From: Burkholderiaceae bacterium 26
GTDB taxonomy: Bacteria > Pseudomonadota > Gammaproteobacteria > Burkholderiales > Burkholderiaceae
Assembly: GCA_000955795.1 (NCBI GenBank)
Contig: JYOB01000010.1
Coordinates: forward strand, 443,637 to 507,636
Direction of reading: 5' to 3'
DNA length: 64,000 nt
Numbering within the stretch: the stretch's first letter is position 1; every line of letters begins with the position of its first letter. Positions 1 through 10,164 of this stretch are shown piece by piece. The notes under the pieces are model-generated. The model was not told the DNA's origin. It was given only the letters and a program-made list of their open reading frames with translations, and did no database searches. Both the position numbers and the translations under genes were made by a program.

Positions 1-22
1 AGTAAGCTGGCGTCGCAGCAAG

Positions 23-48
23 AAAAAGGCTCCCTCGGGAGCCTTTTT
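23..48. terminator. Bidirectional intrinsic terminator
   Basis: An 11-bp perfect stem (23-33 with 38-48) has a 4-nt CTCG loop. A-tracts on the left and T-tracts on the right form the outer stem, so it can end transcription in both directions. On the minus strand it lies just past nagZ and closes the lepA-to-nagZ operon. On the plus strand it would end whatever gene enters from before the window. Confidence 0.85.
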
Positions 49-80
49 CTTTTGCGATCAATCTTCTTGGCGTTCCGACG

Positions 81-1130
81 CTACTTGATGAGTTTCGCCT
101 CGCGCAACGTGCGCAGCGCCTGCCTGTATGCCGATTGCTGTTGTAGCTTCGTCCAGTCCTTCACGGCGCGACCACCAAACAACCTCCGCACGCGCCGCTG
201 CGACGCCTTGCCCATCGGCACATCCAATTCGCCGAGCAGTTGATCGGCCTTTTCCGGCGCATTGCAGATCAGCACCATGTCGCAGCCGGCCGTGAGCGCA
301 GCTCGTGCGCCATCGACGACCGTGCCAGCAACGCTCGCGCCTTCCATGCTCAGGTCATCGCTGAAGATCACGCCGTCGAAGTTGAAATGCGCGCGCAGCA
401 TGTCCTGCAACCAAAAGCGAGAGAAGCCCGCCGGATTCGGATCGACGGCCGAGTAAATCACGTGCGCCGGCATCACCGACTGCAGGCCAATTCCCATCCA
501 CCCGTAGGGCTGCGCGTCATCAGCGAGGATGGCCTCCAGCGGACGCTCGTCCACCGGCACGGCGATGTGCGAATCAGCCTGGACGTAGCCGTGGCCGGGG
601 AAATGCTTGCCGCAGTTGGACATGCCAGCCAGGCGCAGGCCCAGCGTCAGGTGGTTGGCGAGCATCGTTACCACACGCGGGTCGCGATGGAACGCGCGAT
701 CGCCGATCACGCTGCTGCTGCCATAGTCGAGATCGAGCACGGGCGTGAAGCTGAGGTCGATATCGCACGCGCGCAGTTCGGCGGCCAGCACGTAGCCGCA
801 AGCCGTAGCAGCGCCCGTGGCGGCCAGCACGTCGGTGTCCCAGAGCTTGCCCAGCGCGCCCATGGCGGGCAGGTGCGTGAAGCCGTCGGTCTTGGCGCGC
901 TGCACGCGGCCGCCTTCGTGGTCGATGCAAATCAGCACGTCGTTGCGAATCGCGCGAATGGCCTGCGTAAGCGCGGTCAATTGCGCGCGCGATTCAAAGT
1001 TGCGCGCAAACAGGATCACGCCACCCGTCAACGGATGGGCAATGCGTCGAACATCGTCGGGGCCGAGTTCCAGGCCGGCAACATCCAGAACGATCGGGCC
1101 GGGGTACTTCTGCTTCTTGGTTTGAGTCAT
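81..1130 (-). CDS. nagZ: Beta-N-acetylhexosaminidase NagZ
   Basis: This is a family 3 glycoside hydrolase that removes N-acetylglucosamine from muropeptides in the cytoplasm during cell-wall recycling. The 349 residues match the compact single-domain NagZ size. The family motif KHFPGHG is at residues 175-181, with the following D/H loop, and the nucleophile region [10 protein letters not shown] is at about 257-265. There is no signal peptide, as expected for a cytosolic enzyme. Its ATG overlaps the acpS stop in an ATGA, so it is translationally coupled as the last gene of the operon. In related bacteria NagZ products also signal AmpC induction; no ampR or ampC is visible here. Confidence 0.95.
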   Translation of the reverse strand: MTQTKKQKYPGPIVLDVAGLELGPDDVRRIAHPLTGGVILFARNFESRAQLTALTQAIRAIRNDVLICIDHEGGRVQRAKTDGFTHLPAMGALGKLWDTDVLAATGAATACGYVLAAELRACDIDLSFTPVLDLDYGSSSVIGDRAFHRDPRVVTMLANHLTLGLRLAGMSNCGKHFPGHGYVQADSHIAVPVDERPLEAILADDAQPYGWMGIGLQSVMPAHVIYSAVDPNPAGFSRFWLQDMLRAHFNFDGVIFSDDLSMEGASVAGTVVDGARAALTAGCDMVLICNAPEKADQLLGELDVPMGKASQRRVRRLFGGRAVKDWTKLQQQSAYRQALRTLREAKLIK

Positions 1131-1570
1131 GCGGAGGATTTCGTTTGCAACTCGGCGACGGCGAAGGCGACCGCATAGTCTCGTTCGTCCGTCACACTGA
1201 TCTGGATATGAAGGCCGTGCTGCGCAATCCAGTCGGCCAGTTCACCGCTATAGCGCACGACTGGCTGGCCGGATGGCAAGTTCAGCGTCTGTACCGCCCG
1301 CCACGTCATCGGCCAGCGCATGCCAAGGCCGATGGCCTTGGACACGGCTTCCTTGGCGGCAAAACGCGTGGCAAGAAACGCGAGACCACGGCGCTCTGAG
1401 CGCGCCTTGCGGGCATGGTAGACACGCAGCTCATCGGTGCCCAGCACCTTTTCAGCAAAGCGGCCGTTGGTCCGCTGCATCACGCCTTCGACGCGCTCGA
1501 TCTGGATGATGTCGGTGCCGATGCCGTAAATCGCACCGGACACCGAGGCGGCTGCGGGCCGTTCATTCAT
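1127..1570 (-). CDS. acpS: Holo-[acyl-carrier-protein] synthase AcpS
   Basis: It transfers 4'-phosphopantetheine from CoA to the serine of ACP, activating the acpP product encoded about 13 kb away in this window. The Mg-binding Asp in GIGTD (residue 20) and the Glu in [10 protein letters not shown] (about 74) are both present. The start was set at 1570, giving 147 aa, because this ATG overlaps the pdxJ stop as ATGA and the family N-terminus follows shortly after. A longer reading to 1663 would run deep into pdxJ and is unlikely. The pdxJ-acpS pairing is common in proteobacteria. Confidence 0.95.
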   Translation of the reverse strand: MNERPAAASVSGAIYGIGTDIIQIERVEGVMQRTNGRFAEKVLGTDELRVYHARKARSERRGLAFLATRFAAKEAVSKAIGLGMRWPMTWRAVQTLNLPSGQPVVRYSGELADWIAQHGLHIQISVTDERDYAVAFAVAELQTKSSA

Positions 1571-2358
1571 ACAGGCACGCCCGGATGTGCAGCCGCCGGC
1601 GTGGTTGACGACAGCCGGGCCGCGACCATGATCGCCTTCATCTCGCGCACCGCGTTCTGCCACCCGGCAAACACCGCATGCGCAACGACGGCGTGGCCAA
1701 TGTTGAGTTCGTGAATGCCGGCGATGGCCGCAATCGGCTGCACGTTCGTGTAGTGGAGGCCGTGGCCGGCGTTCACGCGCACGCCCCAGCGGATTCCCTC
1801 CTCCACCGCGGTTTCAATGCGGACGAGTTCAGCCCGCAATTCGGCATCGTCAGTCGCTTCGGCATAGCGGCCCGTGTGCAGTTCGATGACCGGAGCGCCG
1901 GCGGCGGCGGCCGCCTCGATCTGCGCCGCATCCGGATCGATGAACAGCGACACGCGGATGCCCGCATCAGCCAGTTGCTTGCAGGCAGCCTGCACCTTGG
2001 CAAAACCGCCCACCACATCCAGACCGCCCTCGGTGGTGACTTCCTGACGGCGCTCGGGCACGAGGCAGACATCCTGCGGGCCGATGTCGCACGCGATGTC
2101 GAGCATCTCCTGCGTGACGGCGCACTCCAGGTTCATGCGCGTGCGCAGCTGCGGCCGCAGCGCACGCGCATCGGCGTCCTTGATGTGGCGACGATCTTCA
2201 CGCAGGTGCAGGGTGATAAGGTCGGCGCCGGCTTCTTCAGCCAGCAGCGCCGCGGCGATCGGATCCGGGTAAGTGGTGCCGCGCGCGTTGCGCAGCGTGG
2301 CGACGTGGTCGATGTTGATGCCCAGGTCGATGATTCCTGGCGAGGCATGAAAGATCAT
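1567..2358 (-). CDS. pdxJ: Pyridoxine 5'-phosphate synthase PdxJ
   Basis: It condenses 1-deoxy-D-xylulose 5-phosphate with 3-amino-2-oxopropyl phosphate, the last ring-forming step of DXP-dependent vitamin B6 synthesis. The N-terminal [17 protein letters not shown] segment (about residues 12-28) and the RMNLE, SLFIDPD and ELHTG stretches are typical of the family TIM barrel. At 263 aa the length is normal. Both ends are coupled by 4-bp ATGA overlaps, to recO upstream and acpS downstream. PLP made here is needed by IscS and the aminotransferase elsewhere in the window. Confidence 0.96.
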   Translation of the reverse strand: MIFHASPGIIDLGINIDHVATLRNARGTTYPDPIAAALLAEEAGADLITLHLREDRRHIKDADARALRPQLRTRMNLECAVTQEMLDIACDIGPQDVCLVPERRQEVTTEGGLDVVGGFAKVQAACKQLADAGIRVSLFIDPDAAQIEAAAAAGAPVIELHTGRYAEATDDAELRAELVRIETAVEEGIRWGVRVNAGHGLHYTNVQPIAAIAGIHELNIGHAVVAHAVFAGWQNAVREMKAIMVAARLSSTTPAAAHPGVPV

Positions 2359-3176
2359 AGTTTCTGCAAGTCGATCAGGATCTGGCGCGTCGAAAGCGGC
2401 GTGCCATGCAAATGATAATGCAGCAGGAAACGCATCAGGCTGCGGCTTTGCTGCGCGGTCGTTGGGCGTGAGGCGTAATCGTCGTGCTCCATGTCGATCA
2501 GCGTCTGGCCCCGCAAAACGGGCCAGGACGATGGATCGCTCGGCAGTGTCCGCCGGATGCCGCGCTCCGGGTGATAGACATACTCGGCGTCGGCTTGCAC
2601 CGGCTCACCGTCGATGCAGCGGTCGAGCCGTGCAGCGAAGCCAGTCTCACGTAGCAGCACACGTTCGAACGCGCGCAGCGTGAAGGCGGCAGGTTCACCA
2701 TGAGCCAGCTTGTTGAGCGTTTCGACGTAATGCGCGAAAAGTACTGGGTGGCCGTCTTCGCGGGCAACGAACTTGACGAGCAGTTCGTTCAGATAGAAGC
2801 CGGAAAGCAGCCCCTCCCCGCCCAGAGGCAGCATGCCGCCCACCCACTCGGCACGGGTCAGCGTGCGCACATCCCCTCGCCCGCTCCAGGACAGCGACAG
2901 CGGCTGGAACGTTTGCAGCACCGCGCGCAGGGCCGAATGCGGCCGCTTGGCGCCCTTGGCGACCAGCGCCATGCGCCCATAGTCCGGCGTGAAGACGTCG
3001 ATGATGAGGCTGGTTTCCCGATACGGGTAACTGTGCAGCACGAAGGCCGGCTGCGCAGCAACGCGCGTTTCGGAACGCCCTGCAGGAAAGCTCTTGCGCG
3101 GCGCGGCGCCGGCTACGCTTTCCTCGGCGAGCCATTCCGCGGCTTCGTCCGGAATCGGATCGGATCGTCCCGCCAT
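2355..3176 (-). CDS. recO: DNA repair protein RecO
   Basis: RecO works with RecR to load RecA onto SSB-coated single-stranded DNA in the RecFOR pathway. An N-terminal OB-fold is recognisable ([19 protein letters not shown], then [13 protein letters not shown]), followed by the helical domain. The start chosen is the ATG at 3176 (273 aa), 31 bp after era. The open frame continues upstream into era, but that part has no family character. An N-terminal extension of about 35 residues before the OB-fold remains and may be disordered. It sits in the conserved rnc-era-recO-pdxJ order. Confidence 0.93.
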   Translation of the reverse strand: MAGRSDPIPDEAAEWLAEESVAGAAPRKSFPAGRSETRVAAQPAFVLHSYPYRETSLIIDVFTPDYGRMALVAKGAKRPHSALRAVLQTFQPLSLSWSGRGDVRTLTRAEWVGGMLPLGGEGLLSGFYLNELLVKFVAREDGHPVLFAHYVETLNKLAHGEPAAFTLRAFERVLLRETGFAARLDRCIDGEPVQADAEYVYHPERGIRRTLPSDPSSWPVLRGQTLIDMEHDDYASRPTTAQQSRSLMRFLLHYHLHGTPLSTRQILIDLQKL

Positions 3177-3207
3177 CAAGCGTGTGTGGAGTGGCCCGGC
3201 TGGGCGG

Positions 3208-4146
3208 TTACTCGTAGCCGTAGGCGCGCAGGCCGGCTTCGTTGTCGGCCCAACCGCTCTTGACCTTGATCCAGACCTCCAGATACACCTTGCCGTCGAA
3301 CAGTTTTTCCATGTCCATGCGGGCTTCAGTGGAGATCTGCTTGAGCTTGGCACCCTTCGCGCCAATGATCATCGCCTTGTGCGCGTCACGGTCAACCAAG
3401 ATGGTCACGAATACGCGGCGCAGACGGCCTTCGGTCTCGAACTTATCGACGACGACGGTGCTGGAATACGGCAACTCGTCGCCAGTCCAGCGGAAGACCT
3501 TCTCGCGAACGATCTCGGCGGCCAGGAAGCGCTCGCTGCGATCGGTCAGCGCTTCCGGGTCGTACATCGGTTCGCCTTCCGGCAGGTACGGGCGCACGAT
3601 GCCGAGCAAGCGGTCGATGTCGTCGCGGTTCTTGGCCGACATCGGCACGATTTCGGCAAACGGAAACACCTGTGCCATGTCCTGCAGGAACACGGCGACC
3701 ATCTCGGCGCGCGTGTACGCGTCGAGCCGGTCAACCTTGTTGACGATCAGGATCACGGGCGTTTCACGCGGCAGCAGCGAGAGCACCTTCTCGTCGTCCG
3801 GGCCATAGCGGCCCGCTTCAACCACGAACAACACGGCATCCACCGACGTGAGCGTGGAGGTGACTGCCCGGTTCAGCGAGCGGTTCAGCGCCGTGGCGTG
3901 ACGTGTCTGAAAGCCCGGCGTATCGACGAAGACAAACTGAGCGTCATCCGTCGTCTGAATGCCGGTGATGCGGTGGCGCGTAGTCTGCGCCTTGCGCGAT
4001 GTGATGCTGACTTTCTGGCCCACCAGGGCGTTCATCAGCGTGGATTTGCCGACGTTCGGCCGCCCAACAATGGCGACCATGCCGCAGCGGAACCCCTCCG
4101 GCACACCAGATTCTGGCTGCGGAGGCTGCAATGGGGTGTCGCTCAT
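3208..4146 (-). CDS. era: GTPase Era
   Basis: This essential Ras-like GTPase binds the 3' end of 16S rRNA and acts in 30S maturation. The G1 motif GRPNVGKS is at residues 28-35, G3 DTPG at 75-78 and G4 NKVD at 136-139. A C-terminal KH domain contains [13 protein letters not shown]. The length of 312 aa includes a short N-terminal extension of about 20 residues compared with E. coli. It starts 8 bp after the rnc stop, as in the classical rnc-era operon. Confidence 0.97.
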   Translation of the reverse strand: MSDTPLQPPQPESGVPEGFRCGMVAIVGRPNVGKSTLMNALVGQKVSITSRKAQTTRHRITGIQTTDDAQFVFVDTPGFQTRHATALNRSLNRAVTSTLTSVDAVLFVVEAGRYGPDDEKVLSLLPRETPVILIVNKVDRLDAYTRAEMVAVFLQDMAQVFPFAEIVPMSAKNRDDIDRLLGIVRPYLPEGEPMYDPEALTDRSERFLAAEIVREKVFRWTGDELPYSSTVVVDKFETEGRLRRVFVTILVDRDAHKAMIIGAKGAKLKQISTEARMDMEKLFDGKVYLEVWIKVKSGWADNEAGLRAYGYE

Positions 4147-4154
4147 TTACCTGA

Positions 4155-4925
4155 TTATTCCTTCAACCTGAGAGACAACTGCGGATCGGGCGGCGTAGCC
4201 TGCTTGCGCGTCTTGCCGGTGCGCTCGGCGCGGCTGCGCTTGACGAGCTGCGGCACCAGGCGATGCGCTTCATCCAAGGCCAGCTTGGCCGCCGATTGTT
4301 CGGCCGCGCGCCGCGATGCCCCGCTGCCGGAGACGCGAATCTCCAGCTTCGGAATCGAGCACTCGACCTCGAATTGCTGATTATGCGCCGCGCCGTGAGT
4401 GGCAACCACCGTGTACAGCGGCAACGCAATCTTGTGACCTTGGAGGTACTCCTGCAACAGCGTCTTGGCGTCCTTGCCCAGCGTGCGCGGGTCGACCTGT
4501 TCAAGGATCGGGATATAAAGCTTGCGGATCAGCGTGCGGGCAGCGTCGAAGCCGCCGTCGAGGAACACCGCCCCGAAAATCGCCTCCAGCGCATCAGCCA
4601 GGATGGAAGGCCGGCGGAAACCACCGCTTTTCAATTCGCCTTCGCCCAAACGCAGGGCATCGGGCAACAGCAACATCTGCGCAATCTCGTACAGCGCCTG
4701 CTGCTTGACCAGATTGGCCCGTACACGCGAAAGATCACCCTCGTCCAGCTTGCCGAACATGCCGTAGAGCATGTCGGCGACAGCGCAATTCAGGATTGAA
4801 TCGCCAAGAAATTCCAGGCGCTCGTTGTGCATCGCGTTGTGGCTGCGATGGGTGAGCGCCTGCTGCAGCAACTCCGGTTTGCTGAAGCGGTAGCCAAGAC
4901 GTTGCTGTAGTGCATCCAAACTCAT
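4155..4925 (-). CDS. rnc: Ribonuclease III
   Basis: It cleaves double-stranded RNA, including the rRNA precursor and its own mRNA in enterobacteria. The endonuclease signature ERLEFLGDS is at residues 35-43 and a C-terminal double-stranded-RNA-binding domain spans about 155-225. The 256 aa include an extra basic C-terminal tail (about 25 residues, rich in Arg and Lys) not present in E. coli. The start lies one base after the stop of the DUF4845 gene, so coupling is likely. Confidence 0.96.
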   Translation of the reverse strand: MSLDALQQRLGYRFSKPELLQQALTHRSHNAMHNERLEFLGDSILNCAVADMLYGMFGKLDEGDLSRVRANLVKQQALYEIAQMLLLPDALRLGEGELKSGGFRRPSILADALEAIFGAVFLDGGFDAARTLIRKLYIPILEQVDPRTLGKDAKTLLQEYLQGHKIALPLYTVVATHGAAHNQQFEVECSIPKLEIRVSGSGASRRAAEQSAAKLALDEAHRLVPQLVKRSRAERTGKTRKQATPPDPQLSLRLKE

Positions 4926-4926
4926 G

Positions 4927-5295
4927 TCAACGCTGGGTCCCCGAATAGGTGATCACCAGACCGATGGGGCCATACAACGGGATCTCTCGCTTGTACGAGA
5001 AACGCACCGCCTGGATGGACCCACTGGCGTCCAGCACTTCCAGATCTTCACCTTTGATCGACGTGATGTCGTCGATCGCGGCTTGCTTGTCAAAGGCGTT
5101 GGCCACTTCTTCGCGCGTGCTTGCACGCTCGCGCGCCTGCTTCACTGCATGCGTGATGGCCTGGTATTCCATCAGGCTTGGGACGGACCGGATGGCCGGC
5201 AGTACAAACGTGATCAGCACAATGATGCCGATCAGGATGCCAAACATCGTAATCCCGCGCGACGGGCGTTTCAGACCGGCCTGACGAATCCGCAT
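4927..5295 (-). CDS. DUF4845 small membrane protein
   Basis: This is a 122-aa protein with one N-terminal membrane segment ([18 protein letters not shown]) followed by a periplasmic domain ending in [21 protein letters not shown]. Such DUF4845 proteins are widespread between lepB and rnc in beta- and gammaproteobacteria and have no established function. The start was set at 5295 because a GGGGG sequence lies 7 nt upstream; the longer frame to 5349 has no ribosome site. The N-terminus resembles a pilin-like helix but lacks a clear prepilin peptidase site. Its place next to signal peptidase I suggests a link to secretion or assembly of that enzyme, which is inference. Confidence 0.85.
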   Translation of the reverse strand: MRIRQAGLKRPSRGITMFGILIGIIVLITFVLPAIRSVPSLMEYQAITHAVKQARERASTREEVANAFDKQAAIDDITSIKGEDLEVLDASGSIQAVRFSYKREIPLYGPIGLVITYSGTQR

Positions 5296-5357
5296 TGCAT
5301 TTCCCCCGTTTTGCAATTGCCGAGCTTCAATAAGAGATTTTTGCATCACTTATCGGA

Positions 5358-6251
5358 TCAATGGAAAGCACCGATCCGCTTCAGGTCACCCAGATTCATC
5401 CAGATGAAGAACGCTTTCCCGACGATGTTCTTGTCCGGCACGAACCCCCAATAGCGGGAGTCCGCGCTGTTGTCGCGATTATCGCCCATCATGAAATAGT
5501 GACCTGCAGGTACCTTGCAGGTGAAGCCGGTCTGATTGTAAGTGCAGTTCTCGCGGAACGGAAAATCGTCCGGACCGGAGACATAAGCCGGGCGGTCGGC
5601 GTCGTTCAGGATGTTGTGCGTGACGTTGCCGAGCGTCTCCTGATACTGCTTCGAGTACGTCAAGCGCTCGCCATCGAGGTAATCGGACTGCGGTGCGTAG
5701 GTCGCCGGCTGGCCGTTCACGGTCAGGCGCTTGTTGTCGTACTTCACCACGTCGCCGGGCACGCCGATCACTCGTTTGATGTAATCCATCGACTCGTCTT
5801 TCGGATAGCGGAAGACCATCACGTCGCCGCGTTGCGGTTGGTTCAGCTCGACGATCTTCTTGTTCACGATCGGCAAACGAATGCCGTACGTGTACTTGTT
5901 GACGAGGATGAAATCCCCGATCTGCAGCGTGGGAATCATCGAGCCCGACGGAATCTTGAACGGCTCGATCACGAACGAGCGCAGCAGGAACACTGCGGCG
6001 ATGACCGGGAAGAAACTGGCGGTGTACTCCAGCCACCAGGGCTGGCGTAGCTTGTCTTCGGCCAGTTGCAAACGCGCGGCACCGATGTCGCCACCGCCGC
6101 CGTACTGCGCTTGCACCTGCGCGCGCGCGTCGAATTCAGCCAGTGCCGCGGCCGCAGCCGCCTGACGCTGGCGCTGGAACACGAGCTTGTCGGCCACCCA
6201 CGCAATACCGGTGAGGACGACGAGAACAAACAGAATCAGGGCGAAGTTCAT
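5358..6251 (-). CDS. lepB: Signal peptidase I
   Basis: It removes signal peptides from Sec- and Tat-exported proteins at the outer face of the inner membrane. Two N-terminal membrane segments (about residues 3-22 and 78-96) flank a cytoplasmic loop. The catalytic Ser is in PSGSMIPTL (Ser 104) and the general-base Lys in DYIKRVIGVPGD (Lys 159). The box GDNRDNSADSRYWG follows near the C-terminus. The length is 297 aa. It starts 30 bp after lepA, the usual lepA-lepB pair. Confidence 0.97.
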   Translation of the reverse strand: MNFALILFVLVVLTGIAWVADKLVFQRQRQAAAAAALAEFDARAQVQAQYGGGGDIGAARLQLAEDKLRQPWWLEYTASFFPVIAAVFLLRSFVIEPFKIPSGSMIPTLQIGDFILVNKYTYGIRLPIVNKKIVELNQPQRGDVMVFRYPKDESMDYIKRVIGVPGDVVKYDNKRLTVNGQPATYAPQSDYLDGERLTYSKQYQETLGNVTHNILNDADRPAYVSGPDDFPFRENCTYNQTGFTCKVPAGHYFMMGDNRDNSADSRYWGFVPDKNIVGKAFFIWMNLGDLKRIGAFH

Positions 6252-6281
6252 GGATAAGAGATCGTCCGAGCGATGTCTGGA

Positions 6282-8081
6282 TTATTTTTCTTCGACGCGC
6301 AGGATGGCCAAGAAGGCCTCTTGCGGAATTTCAACGGTACCAACCTGCTTCATGCGCTTCTTGCCCTCTTTCTGCTTTTCGAGGAGCTTCTTCTTGCGCG
6401 AGATATCACCACCGTAGCACTTGGCCAGCACATTCTTGCGCAGTGCCTTGACGTTTTCGCGGGCGATCACGTTGGCGCCAATGGCTGCCTGGATCGCCAC
6501 GTCGTACATCTGGCGCGGAATGATCTCGCGCATCTTGGCGGCCACTTCACGGCCGCGATATGTGGCATTCGAACGGTGGACGATGATGGATAGCGCATCG
6601 ACCTTGTCGCCGTTGATCAGGATGTCGACCTTGACCACGTCCGACACGCGGTATTCCTTGAACTCGTAATCCATCGACGCATAGCCGCGCGAAACGGATT
6701 TCAGCCGGTCGAAGAAGTCCAGCACGATCTCGCCCATCGGGATCTCGTACGTCAGCTGGACCTGGCGGCCGTGGTAGCTCATGTTGATCTGCGAGCCGCG
6801 CTTCTGCTCGCACAGCGTAATCACGGCACCCACGTAATCCTGCGGCATGTACAGATTGACCGTGACGATCGGCTCGAGAATCGCCTCGATCTTGCTCGGG
6901 TCCGCGGGCATCTTGGCAGGGTTTTCCACCTGCACCATCGTCCCGTCACGCAGTTGCACCTGATAGACCACCGTGGGCGCGGTGGTGATCAGATCCATGT
7001 CGAACTCGCGCTCCAGGCGCTCCTGCACGATCTCCATGTGCAACAGGCCAAGGAAGCCGCAACGGAAGCCGAAGCCCAGCGCCTGCGACACTTCCGGCTC
7101 GTACTGCAGCGACGCGTCGTTGAGCTTGAGCTTTTCCAGCGATTCGCGCAGCGCTTCGTACTGGTTGGCTTCCACTGGATACAGGCCGGCAAACACCTGC
7201 GGCTTGACCTCCTTGAAGCCCGGCAGCGGCGCCTCGGCCTTGCGCGGTGCAACGTGGGTGATGGTGTCACCTACCTTGGCGGCCTTCAGTTCCTTGATGC
7301 CGGCGATGACAAAGCCCACCTGCCCCGCGGACAGCGATTCGCGCGGCACCGACTTCGGCGAGAACACGCCCACCTGTTCCACCAAGTGCTGCGCACCGGT
7401 TGCCATCAGCAGGATTTTATCTTTGGCGCGCAGCGTGCCGTTCACCACGCGCACCAGCATCACCACGCCGACATAGTTATCGAACCACGAGTCGATGATC
7501 AGCGCTTGCAGCGGCGCAGCCGGGTCACCCTTGGGCGCCGGCACCTTGGCAATCAGCGCTTCCAGTACGTCGGCCACGCCTACGCCGGTCTTGGCGGAGC
7601 AGCGCGTCGCGTCGGTCGCGTCGATGCCGATCACGTCTTCGATTTCCTGGATCGCGTTGTCCGGATCGGCCGCAGGCAAGTCGATTTTGTTGAGCACCGG
7701 CACCACTTCCACACCCAGCTCGATGGCGGTGTAACAGTTGGCAACGGTTTGCGCCTCCACACCTTGGGAAGCATCGACCACCAGCAGAGCACCTTCGCAC
7801 GCGGATAGCGAGCGGCTGACTTCGTAGCTGAAGTCGACGTGTCCCGGGGTGTCGATCAGGTTGAGGTTATAGACCTTGCCGTCCCGTGCCTTATAGGACA
7901 ACGCGGCGGTCTGCGCCTTGATGGTAATGCCACGTTCCTTCTCGATGTCCATCGAGTCCAGTACTTGGGCTTCCATCTCGCGGTCGGAGAGCCCGCCACA
8001 CAACTGGATGATGCGATCGGCCAGCGTCGATTTGCCGTGGTCGATGTGGGCGATGATCGAGAAATTGCGGATATTGTCCAT
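6282..8081 (-). CDS. lepA: Elongation factor 4 (LepA)
   Basis: LepA is a ribosome-associated GTPase of the EF-G type, linked to 30S biogenesis and recovery of stalled ribosomes. The sequence from [19 protein letters not shown] gives the P-loop AHIDHGKS, then DTPGHVDF and NKIDLP. The C-terminal domain has [17 protein letters not shown], typical of LepA. The start at 8081 gives 599 aa, the usual size; the open frame extends 47 codons upstream without family similarity. It is the first gene of the lepA-nagZ operon. Confidence 0.97.
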   Translation of the reverse strand: MDNIRNFSIIAHIDHGKSTLADRIIQLCGGLSDREMEAQVLDSMDIEKERGITIKAQTAALSYKARDGKVYNLNLIDTPGHVDFSYEVSRSLSACEGALLVVDASQGVEAQTVANCYTAIELGVEVVPVLNKIDLPAADPDNAIQEIEDVIGIDATDATRCSAKTGVGVADVLEALIAKVPAPKGDPAAPLQALIIDSWFDNYVGVVMLVRVVNGTLRAKDKILLMATGAQHLVEQVGVFSPKSVPRESLSAGQVGFVIAGIKELKAAKVGDTITHVAPRKAEAPLPGFKEVKPQVFAGLYPVEANQYEALRESLEKLKLNDASLQYEPEVSQALGFGFRCGFLGLLHMEIVQERLEREFDMDLITTAPTVVYQVQLRDGTMVQVENPAKMPADPSKIEAILEPIVTVNLYMPQDYVGAVITLCEQKRGSQINMSYHGRQVQLTYEIPMGEIVLDFFDRLKSVSRGYASMDYEFKEYRVSDVVKVDILINGDKVDALSIIVHRSNATYRGREVAAKMREIIPRQMYDVAIQAAIGANVIARENVKALRKNVLAKCYGGDISRKKKLLEKQKEGKKRMKQVGTVEIPQEAFLAILRVEEK

Positions 8082-8312
8082 CGAATGCGTCGAAAAGCGC
8101 CCATCCCGGGCGCGTCTGCCGGGAGCGCGAGCGGTTCCGGCATGGCCGACGCGCGTTGGCTGCGCCGGCGGGAGGTATTGGATTCCAAGCCGAGGTTGCG
8201 GCACAAAAATCGTGCAATGCAAAAATCGGCGCTAACAGGCGATTTTACCGGATTTCAGAGGGCTTCCCGCGCCTCTTTTTGCGGCAGCGGCGTTGCGTCA
8301 GTTGAGCGCCGT

Positions 8313-8573
8313 CTACGCTGCGAGCCACGCCTGCACGGCAGGCACATCGAGAAAGTAGTGACACAGCTCACGTGCGTCTTCGGGCGGTGTATCTGGGGCA
8401 CCCGTCATCAGCACGGGGACCAACTCGTCAAACCGCGCTTCCAGCGCCGGATCGCTGTCAACGTCCACTTCGTGCAGCACAAAAGAAAAACTGCGCCGGA
8501 GCGGCTCCAGCGCGTTCTTCATGTCGTCGCACAGATGGCAGTACGAGCGTCCGTAGAGCGTCAGCTCGATCAC
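8313..8573 (-). CDS. Glutaredoxin-like thioredoxin-fold protein
   Basis: An 86-aa protein with YCHLCDDM at residues 11-18, a CxxC redox pair (Cys 12 and 15), and the short beta-alpha-beta layout of glutaredoxin family DUF836. It uses a GTG start whose bases overlap the mucD stop as GTGA, so translation is coupled to the protease. This places a thiol-redox protein as the last cistron of the sigma-E operon. The substrate is unknown. No signal peptide is visible, so it should be cytosolic. Confidence 0.85.
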   Translation of the reverse strand: MIELTLYGRSYCHLCDDMKNALEPLRRSFSFVLHEVDVDSDPALEARFDELVPVLMTGAPDTPPEDARELCHYFLDVPAVQAWLAA

Positions 8574-10081
8574 TGGCCGCTACCTGAACGGGCCGCGCTC
8601 GGGCGCAGTGTCACCACCTGGGTCGCATCGCCACGGCGCACAAACGCCGCAACCATGCGGTTTTTGTCGAGCTTGGCGACCACCTCGTTGAACTGCTTGG
8701 CGCTGGACACATCGGTATCACCGACGCGCAGAATCAGGTCACCCGGTCGAATGCCAACACGCGCCGCCGGCCCTTCAGAGACCTGTACTTCAACGCCGCT
8801 CTTCGTCTTGAACTCGCGACGCGCGCTGTCAGACAAGTCGGCCACTACCAGTCCCAGCGCATTCGGCTTCCCCGGACCCTGCTGGCTGTTATCAGGCTGC
8901 GCGCCCTTGGTGCGCTGCGCCACTTTGGTATCGGCCTGCAACTCAGCGACCGTCACGGTCAGATCACGCGTTGCGCCCTTACGCCAGACCTGCACAGTAG
9001 CGCGCGTGCCCGGCTTGGTTTCGCCGACTTGGCGCTGCAGGTCACCCGCCTTCTCGACATCGCGGCCGTTGTACTTCAAAACGATGTCACCGGCCTCAAT
9101 GCCGGCCTTGTCCGCCGGTCCGCCCGACTCGACATTGCCGACATAGGCGCCGCGCGCCCGGCCCAGACCCAGCGACTCTGCCGCATCCTTCGGCACGTTG
9201 TCGATTGCCACACCGATGCGGCCACGTGTCACGCGCCCCGTCGCCTTCAACTGCTCAGCCACACGCATCGCCTCGTCGATCGGAATCGAGAACGAGATGC
9301 CCATGTAGCCGCCGCTTTGGCTATAAATTTGGTTGTTGATGCCGATCACCTCGCCGCGCAGGTTGATCAGCGGGCCGCCCGAGTTACCTGGGTTGACGGC
9401 CACGTCGGATTGGATGAACGGCAGGTAGTCGCCCGTATCGCGCCCCTTGGCGGACACAATGCCAGCAGTCACCGTATTGTCCAGACCAAACGGCGAACCG
9501 ATTGCGAGCACCCACTCGCCCACGCGCACCTTGTCGGAATCGCCCTGCTTCAGGCTGGGCAGACCGCTCGCTTCGACCTTGACGAGAGCCACATCGGTAC
9601 GCTTGTCCAAGCCGATCAGCTTGGCCTTGTACTCGCGCTTGTCGATCAGCGTGACATAGATGGTTTCCGCACCTTCCACTACATGCGCGTTGGTGAGGAT
9701 GTAGCCATCGCCCGAGATGATGAAGCCAGACCCAACACCACGGCTTTGCTCTTCTTCCTGTTGCGGCGGCGCGTTGCGACGCTTCTGGCCCTGCCCCGGC
9801 ATGCCCGGCATCGGCACACCGAAGAAGCGGCGGAAGAACTCGGCCATGTCGTCATCGTTCGGACCACCCTGCTGCATACGGACCTTTTCGGTCGTCCGAA
9901 TGTTGACGACAGCGGGGCTCACCTTCTCGACCAGATCGGCAAAATCGGGCAAGCCATACGTGCCCGTGGCCACGCTACCCGTGGCATTCTGCGCGTGGGC
10001 CGGCGCCAGCGCGCTCCCAACCGCCACAGCGGCGGCAACGCACAGCAGACGCAAGGCGTGAACGGATCGAGCGGTACGCAT
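8570..10081 (-). CDS. mucD: Periplasmic serine protease MucD (DegP/HtrA family)
   Basis: This is an HtrA-type protease and chaperone for misfolded periplasmic proteins. The signal peptide covers about residues 1-30 (cleavage after AHA). The triad is His 133 (TNAHVVEGA), Asp 163 (RTDVALV) and Ser 234 (GNSGGPL). Two PDZ domains follow (about 290-375 and 415-495). An acidic and proline-rich loop (about 73-112) precedes the protease domain. The start was moved to 10081 because GGGAG sits 6 nt upstream and it opens the signal peptide; the longer frame begins in the intergenic space. It belongs to the rpoE-rseA-rseB-mucD stress operon. Confidence 0.95.
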   Translation of the reverse strand: MRTARSVHALRLLCVAAAVAVGSALAPAHAQNATGSVATGTYGLPDFADLVEKVSPAVVNIRTTEKVRMQQGGPNDDDMAEFFRRFFGVPMPGMPGQGQKRRNAPPQQEEEQSRGVGSGFIISGDGYILTNAHVVEGAETIYVTLIDKREYKAKLIGLDKRTDVALVKVEASGLPSLKQGDSDKVRVGEWVLAIGSPFGLDNTVTAGIVSAKGRDTGDYLPFIQSDVAVNPGNSGGPLINLRGEVIGINNQIYSQSGGYMGISFSIPIDEAMRVAEQLKATGRVTRGRIGVAIDNVPKDAAESLGLGRARGAYVGNVESGGPADKAGIEAGDIVLKYNGRDVEKAGDLQRQVGETKPGTRATVQVWRKGATRDLTVTVAELQADTKVAQRTKGAQPDNSQQGPGKPNALGLVVADLSDSARREFKTKSGVEVQVSEGPAARVGIRPGDLILRVGDTDVSSAKQFNEVVAKLDKNRMVAAFVRRGDATQVVTLRPSAARSGSGQ

Positions 10082-10164
10082 GAAAGCTCCCGGGAACAAG
10101 AACAGATAGAGAAATGGCATTGCGCGACCACGTCGCGCATCCAAGACAGACGCCGGCTCTGTGG

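Noticed and set aside
8222-8246. A possible terminator after the glutaredoxin-like gene
   Set aside because: The stem is only 7 bp, AT-rich, and the T-run is part of the stem itself.
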